Below the pieces are notes generated by a model, which was given only the letters and a program-made list of their open reading frames with translations, had not been told where the DNA came from and did not search any database. The translations under genes and the position numbers were made by a program. This document shows, piece by piece, positions 59,749 to 64,000 of a stretch of DNA of 64,000 nt; position 1 is the stretch's first letter, and every line of letters starts with the position of its first letter. The stretch comes from Acidobacteriota bacterium (GTDB lineage: Bacteria; Acidobacteriota; Aminicenantia; Aminicenantales; Saccharicenantaceae), in NCBI GenBank assembly GCA_039683095.1, contig JBDKSB010000001.1:512567-576566 (forward strand), read 5' to 3'.

Positions 59749-62316
59749 TCAGGCCCCGCTGTCCGGCTGTTCCTTGTCCCGCTCCTTGTCCTGTACGAGC
59801 GTTCCGGCGATCTCCAGGAAGTTCTCGACAACCTCGGGATCGAACTGCGTTCCGGAGCAGTTGATGATCTCCTTGACCGCGTAGCGGTGGGAGGCGGCCT
59901 TGCGGTAGGGGCGCTCCGAGGTGATGGAGTCGTAGGTGTCGGCGATGGCCATGATCCGGGCGCCCAGGGGGATCTCGCGCCCCTTCAGCCGGTCGGGATA
60001 GCCCGTCCCGTCGTAGCGCTCGTGGTGGGCCCGGACGACCCGCGCGATCTCCTTGAGCTCGATGACCGGGCTGAGGATGGCCTCGCCCCGGGCCGGGTGG
60101 TCCTTGATCAGCTTGAATTCTTCGTTGGTCAGCTTGCCCGGCTTGTGCAGGATGCTCTCCGGGACGGCGATCTTGCCGACGTCATGGAGCACGGCGGCCA
60201 GCTCGAGATCGCTCAGCTCCTTCTCGCTGAACCCCATCTTGGCCGCTATCTTGAGCGAGAAGTCCGTGACCCGGGTCGAGTGATGGCGCGTGTACTCATC
60301 CTTGGCGTCGATGGCCGAGGCCAGGGACTTGACCGTCGACAGGAACAGCGACCGCTGCTGCTCGACGAGATCGGAGGTCCGCATCTTGAGGTTGCGGTTG
60401 ACCAGGGCCAGCTCCGATTCCATTTCGCGGATGCGGAGCAGGGCCCGGATGCGGGCCTTGAGCTCGGTCGAGTCGAAGGGCTTGGAGATGTAGTCGTCGG
60501 CGCCGGCCTGGAGCCCCTCGTTCAGCATTTCCGCGCCCGAGCGGGCGGTCACCAGGATGATGGGGATGTGCTTCAGGGCGGCATCGGACTTGACCGCTCG
60601 GCAGAACGTGTGGCCGTCCATGCCCGGCATCATGACGTCGCAGAGGACGAGGTCGGGGTTCTTCTCCCGCAGGAATTTCAGGCCCTTCTCGGCCGAGGTC
60701 ATGAGCTCGAGATCGAACTCGTCGGCCAGGAGCATCTTCATGAGCTTGAGGACCTCGGGATTGTCGTCGATGCAGAGGATCAGGGCGTCGTGGATCTTGG
60801 CCTGGTCCACCCGTCCGCTTTCGATATCCACCTTCTCGAGATCGACCAGCTGGAGGCGGCGGTAGTCCGTGACGATGTCCTGGACGCGCGGCTCTTCGGT
60901 GTCGGTCGTCCGCCGTTTGAGGCCGATGGGCAAGTCCTCGATCCGGCGATCGAGCACTTCATCTTCGAAATGATCCTCGCCCTTGAGAAGCTCGACGATG
61001 AAACGAGAACCGCGGCCGAGCTCGCTTTCGGCGTGGATCGTCCCCTTATGGAGGAGGACGATCTCCCGGGCCAGGGCCAGCCCGATACCCGTTCCTTCCT
61101 GGGCGCGCGACTTGGAGCCGTCGACCTGGGAGAAGCGGTCGAAGATCGTCTCGAGCATCTCGGCCGGAATGCCGATGCCCGTGTCTTCGACCGTCATGGT
61201 GGCCGTGTGATCACGGTCCTCTATATAAACCGTGATCTTGCCGCCCTTGTTCGTGAATTTCAGCGCGTTGGAAAGAAGGTTGAAGAGGACCTTCTCGAAT
61301 TGATCGGCATCGAGGGTCAGCTCGACAGGGTGCGGGGGATGCTGGTAGTAAAGCCGGATCTGCTTCTGGTCGGCCAGCGGCTTGACCGAGGCGAGGATCG
61401 GCGGGATGAACTCGACGAGGTTCAGGGCGTTGACCTTGAGCCGCATTTTCCCTTCCTCGAGCTTGTTCAGATCGAGGAGGTTGTTGATCAGCTTGAGCAG
61501 CTTGTAGCCGTTGCGCTGCATTGTTTCGTAGGTGTCCTTGAGAATGGGGGTCAGGTGGCCCATCTTGCCTTCGAGAAGGGACCTGAGGGGGGCCAGCATG
61601 AGCGTCAGCGGCGTCCGGAGTTCGTGATTGACGTTGGCGAAGAACTGGGTCTTGAGCTCATCAAGGCTTTTGAGCTTGATGTTGGATTCCTTGAGTTGGC
61701 TCGTGGTGGCCTCGAGTTGGAGACGGCTCCGGAGTTCCCGTTGTCGGAGCTTATCCATAAAGAACGACCCGATGCCGCCGATGATCGAGATAGAGGTCAA
61801 AAAATAGATGTTTGTAACGACGTCGCGCCAGTTGACGTGCCCCCTGTTGAGGTTGAGGAAGCTGGGGACGAGATAGGACGCTGCGGTCACGGCTAAAACG
61901 AAGTTCGTGTCCCGGAAGGACAACGGCAGAGCGATGAACGAACCGATGATGATGATATAAAGTCCCTGAACATAGGCTGAGGCGAATCCGCCCAGGAGAT
62001 AGATCATGACCCCGATGCCTACGACGTCAAAGGACCCTACGACAATGATGATCCGGGCGCAGGCGCGGTTCGTTTTCGCCTGGCCTAGGAGGAAGAACAG
62101 GATGATGTGGGCGACGAGGACCGCGATGCGGATAGCCAGGAATATGCCGAAGAGCGTCTGTGGGGCGTGGACCCAATCGAGGAAGATGAACGAAGCGTAG
62201 AGAAGGGCGCTTAGGGTAATGACCAGCCGGCCTCGGCTCTTGAGACCGTACTCCTGATAAAGGCGCTCTTCGAACTCGGGGTCCCGTGCGGCCTTTAGAG
62301 TTTCTGCCTTAGTCAT
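59749..62316 (-). CDS. Hybrid sensor kinase-receiver-HD-GYP phosphodiesterase
   Basis: 855 residues. Five to six membrane helices (about 30-190) precede a coiled coil, HisKA with His231 (NHELRTPL), HATPase with N-box (LLSNALKFT, 347-355) and G1 box (DTGIGI, 378-383), a receiver with Asp560 (LVLCDVMMPGMDG) and Lys612 (SKPFD), and a C-terminal HD-GYP domain with His711/Asp712 and HHERYDGTGYP (764-774). Autophosphorylation could pass to its own receiver and set cyclic di-GMP hydrolysis. Its start overlaps the preceding fusion gene by 8 bp. Confidence 0.93.
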   Translation of the reverse strand: MTKAETLKAARDPEFEERLYQEYGLKSRGRLVITLSALLYASFIFLDWVHAPQTLFGIFLAIRIAVLVAHIILFFLLGQAKTNRACARIIIVVGSFDVVGIGVMIYLLGGFASAYVQGLYIIIIGSFIALPLSFRDTNFVLAVTAASYLVPSFLNLNRGHVNWRDVVTNIYFLTSISIIGGIGSFFMDKLRQRELRSRLQLEATTSQLKESNIKLKSLDELKTQFFANVNHELRTPLTLMLAPLRSLLEGKMGHLTPILKDTYETMQRNGYKLLKLINNLLDLNKLEEGKMRLKVNALNLVEFIPPILASVKPLADQKQIRLYYQHPPHPVELTLDADQFEKVLFNLLSNALKFTNKGGKITVYIEDRDHTATMTVEDTGIGIPAEMLETIFDRFSQVDGSKSRAQEGTGIGLALAREIVLLHKGTIHAESELGRGSRFIVELLKGEDHFEDEVLDRRIEDLPIGLKRRTTDTEEPRVQDIVTDYRRLQLVDLEKVDIESGRVDQAKIHDALILCIDDNPEVLKLMKMLLADEFDLELMTSAEKGLKFLREKNPDLVLCDVMMPGMDGHTFCRAVKSDAALKHIPIILVTARSGAEMLNEGLQAGADDYISKPFDSTELKARIRALLRIREMESELALVNRNLKMRTSDLVEQQRSLFLSTVKSLASAIDAKDEYTRHHSTRVTDFSLKIAAKMGFSEKELSDLELAAVLHDVGKIAVPESILHKPGKLTNEEFKLIKDHPARGEAILSPVIELKEIARVVRAHHERYDGTGYPDRLKGREIPLGARIMAIADTYDSITSERPYRKAASHRYAVKEIINCSGTQFDPEVVENFLEIAGTLVQDKERDKEQPDSGA

Positions 62317-64000
62317 GGGTCACTCTCGGTTTGGCTACGACGATATAGCCCTGGGGTGGGTCGCCATAGGTCACGATCCTCCGGACCGTGACCCAGCCGG
62401 CTTCATCCAGCAGGGTTTCGAGCTTCTCAGGGTCGAAGAAATCGAATGTGCCCGCCTCTTCGAGCTCGTTGAGTTCCTGAACGTCGTTGAGGAACGAACG
62501 CAACGAATCAAGCAGGAGCGATTTCGGCATTTCGGACGGCAGGGATTCGTCGGGCATGGCCTCGATCCGCTCAAGCAACCGGGTAAAGGGCCCCGAGGCA
62601 TCTGTGTCTGGCCGCATGCTCGACAAGACGAGCAGGCCGCCCGGCTCGATGATCCGCCTGACTTCGCGGAGCGTCTCTGCCGGGTTGAAGATGTAGGACA
62701 GGACAAGGCTCATCAGCACCTTGTTGTAGCCGCCGGACCCGAATGGCAGGCGGCATGTTCCCTCCAGGTTCCCGGGCAGGATAAGCCTACGGTATTCCGG
62801 AGCTGCCTGATCCAGGCGACGGACGAAACGAGCGGCAGAATTGAAGTCGGTGATGATCCGGTATTCATAGAGATCGAAGCGGGTCTTTAGCCAGTCGTCA
62901 TGATCCCCGGTAATCCTTTCGCCACGAAGGATACGGTGCAGGCGAGGCGAGTAGTCTTCCTGGATCTTCCGGGCACTCTCGAGGGTCAGGTTCTCAACCT
63001 TATCGGCCATTTCCTCGAATGTGCCGATCTCGCCGTCGAGGAAGCGGCGGACGGCCCGATAGCGGCTCATCTCCAGATCGAGGGCGACGAAATTGACGCG
63101 CCCGCGCTGATCTGCAGGGACGCCGAGGGTCCGAAGCTTCTCTTGGGCTTGGGCCATTGCATCCGGGACGAGGTCGGCGATGGTGATCTCGACTGGAATA
63201 CCGCCGTGCCCCTGGACGACATGCTCGAGAAAGTTGCCAGTTCCGCCGCCGAGGTCGAGAAGCCGGTCGCCGGGACGAAGGTCCAGCGCGCGGAGCTGAT
63301 CTCGCATTAGCTGCTGATACTCCTCGGCCATGGCCATGACGCCGAAGCCCAGCAGGTGCCCCTCGCCGACGAGGTAGTGACGCCAATAGCTCTTCTTGTT
63401 CTTGAGGTCCCGAGGCGGCAGCCGGTCCTTCTCGGCCCGGCGCATGATCTCCATGTCTTTCCGGCTCGGCATGAGCGGCTGGATGGTCGAGCCCTCGAGG
63501 AACCGGTGGATGAGCGACGTGACTGTGCCGAACACGCGCAGGGCCTCGCGCGAGGTCCTGGCGTTATGGCCAATGGGTACGGCGATGACCTCACGGGGGA
63601 CATCAACCTGGACGCTCATCACATCGCGGACGAATTCGTGCTTGATCCACTTGTCGTGTTGGCCGTAGATCCAGGTCACAGGCAGACTTACCCGGCCCAT
63701 ATCTTCGCGGGCCTGCTCAAGCGTGCCAACCCCGTTGGCGATAATATCCGACGCATATGGCATGTGGCGGATATGGTTCCCCAGGATAGGATAGACGCCT
63801 AGGTCGATGCCGAGTTGGTATTGTTCGAGGAGGTCCAGGCCACAGTTGATCCGGTTCATCATGTGCCGGAACTCGAGGGCCCCCATGCAGGAAATCCAAT
63901 AGTGAATCCGCCCTCGATATTCGGGGTCCCGGAGAACGACCCGGGCTTCCAAGGCTGCCAGGGAAAACGTGGCCAGGATGACGGGACCGGCCTTGAGCTT
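62309..64000 (-). CDS. Alpha/beta-hydrolase - SAM methyltransferase fusion (5' part outside window)
   Basis: Partial: the frame is open to the right edge (no start seen; TTG at 63952 is internal, since LKAGPVILATFSL precedes it in frame). The visible N-terminal part is the end of an alpha/beta hydrolase: PVTWIYGQHDKWIKHEF (acid block) and VPIGHNARTSREAL (catalytic His block). A class I methyltransferase follows, with LLDLGGGTGNFLEH (SAM motif I) and LREVRRIIEPGGLLVLSSM. Such pairings occur in lipid or polyketide-like modification; the substrate is unknown. It overlaps the sensor kinase start by 8 bp, so it heads the signalling operon here. Confidence 0.8.
   Translation of the reverse strand, partial: KLKAGPVILATFSLAALEARVVLRDPEYRGRIHYWISCMGALEFRHMMNRINCGLDLLEQYQLGIDLGVYPILGNHIRHMPYASDIIANGVGTLEQAREDMGRVSLPVTWIYGQHDKWIKHEFVRDVMSVQVDVPREVIAVPIGHNARTSREALRVFGTVTSLIHRFLEGSTIQPLMPSRKDMEIMRRAEKDRLPPRDLKNKKSYWRHYLVGEGHLLGFGVMAMAEEYQQLMRDQLRALDLRPGDRLLDLGGGTGNFLEHVVQGHGGIPVEITIADLVPDAMAQAQEKLRTLGVPADQRGRVNFVALDLEMSRYRAVRRFLDGEIGTFEEMADKVENLTLESARKIQEDYSPRLHRILRGERITGDHDDWLKTRFDLYEYRIITDFNSAARFVRRLDQAAPEYRRLILPGNLEGTCRLPFGSGGYNKVLMSLVLSYIFNPAETLREVRRIIEPGGLLVLSSMRPDTDASGPFTRLLERIEAMPDESLPSEMPKSLLLDSLRSFLNDVQELNELEEAGTFDFFDPEKLETLLDEAGWVTVRRIVTYGDPPQGYIVVAKPRVTHD

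Overview
The window is a visibly G+C-rich, densely packed bacterial chromosome segment from a Gram-negative-type (diderm) organism. It has lipoprotein signals, outer-membrane beta-barrel and surface proteins, periplasmic peptidases, and sigma70-like promoters of the TTGACA-(16-18)-TATAAT type. Gene content (exosortase/PEP-CTERM, PKD-rich secreted proteins, VKOR-DsbA fusion, many exported peptidases, GTP-type PEP carboxykinase) would suit an Acidobacteriota/Aminicenantota-like lineage, but that placement is inference only; no rRNA gene is present. I saw no transposase, integrase, phage gene or CRISPR array.

Bases 1-29,400 form a surface-polysaccharide and cell-surface region. It holds two paralogous zinc-ribbon ATP-pyrophosphatase sugar amidotransferases (1-391 and 20908-21981), a Wzx-type flippase, glycosyltransferases of families 2 and 4, a FemAB-like acyltransferase, an MBOAT O-acyltransferase, three SGNH-type proteins, an alpha/alpha-barrel protein, an adenylate-forming ligase with an NAD-synthetase-like partner, an HGSNAT-like membrane acyltransferase and a UDP-glucose dehydrogenase-type enzyme. 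Inside it are a divergent block of PKD-domain lipoproteins/secreted proteins with a shared beta-helix domain (10206-17219), one tRNA-Val, and an exosortase (24596-25447) with two very small PEP-CTERM proteins (25535-25738 and 29151-29378). Each small protein has its own promoter, and each would leave only about 20-25 residues after processing.

Bases 29,380-46,870 carry exported peptidases (M24, an M28-M19 fusion; M55 lies just before at 28129), a DUF362 protein, a porin-like protein, and a long minus-strand operon: TPR protein, pseudouridine synthase, M28-M19, poly(A) polymerase/CCA-transferase-like enzyme, VKOR-DsbA, CAP protein. They also carry an ABM-like protein with a membrane protein behind an operator-like palindrome, a glycine-rich repeat surface protein and a sodium:solute symporter.

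Bases 47,000-64,000 hold a serine hydrolase and an MFS transporter, GTP-dependent PEP carboxykinase, an isocitrate-lyase/PEP-mutase family enzyme with a clear terminator, a four-gene operon (DUF1015, HD hydrolase, lactate permease, BtrH-like), and a signalling operon. The signalling operon is an alpha/beta-hydrolase-methyltransferase fusion cut by the window end, a hybrid histidine kinase-REC-HD-GYP protein, and a 7TM-PAS-GAF-GGDEF cyclase, which points to local control of cyclic di-GMP.

A repeated architectural feature is a -10 hexamer placed 6-8 bases before the start codon (genes starting at 2158, 4314, 23203, 32617), which predicts leaderless mRNAs beside ordinary Shine-Dalgarno genes.
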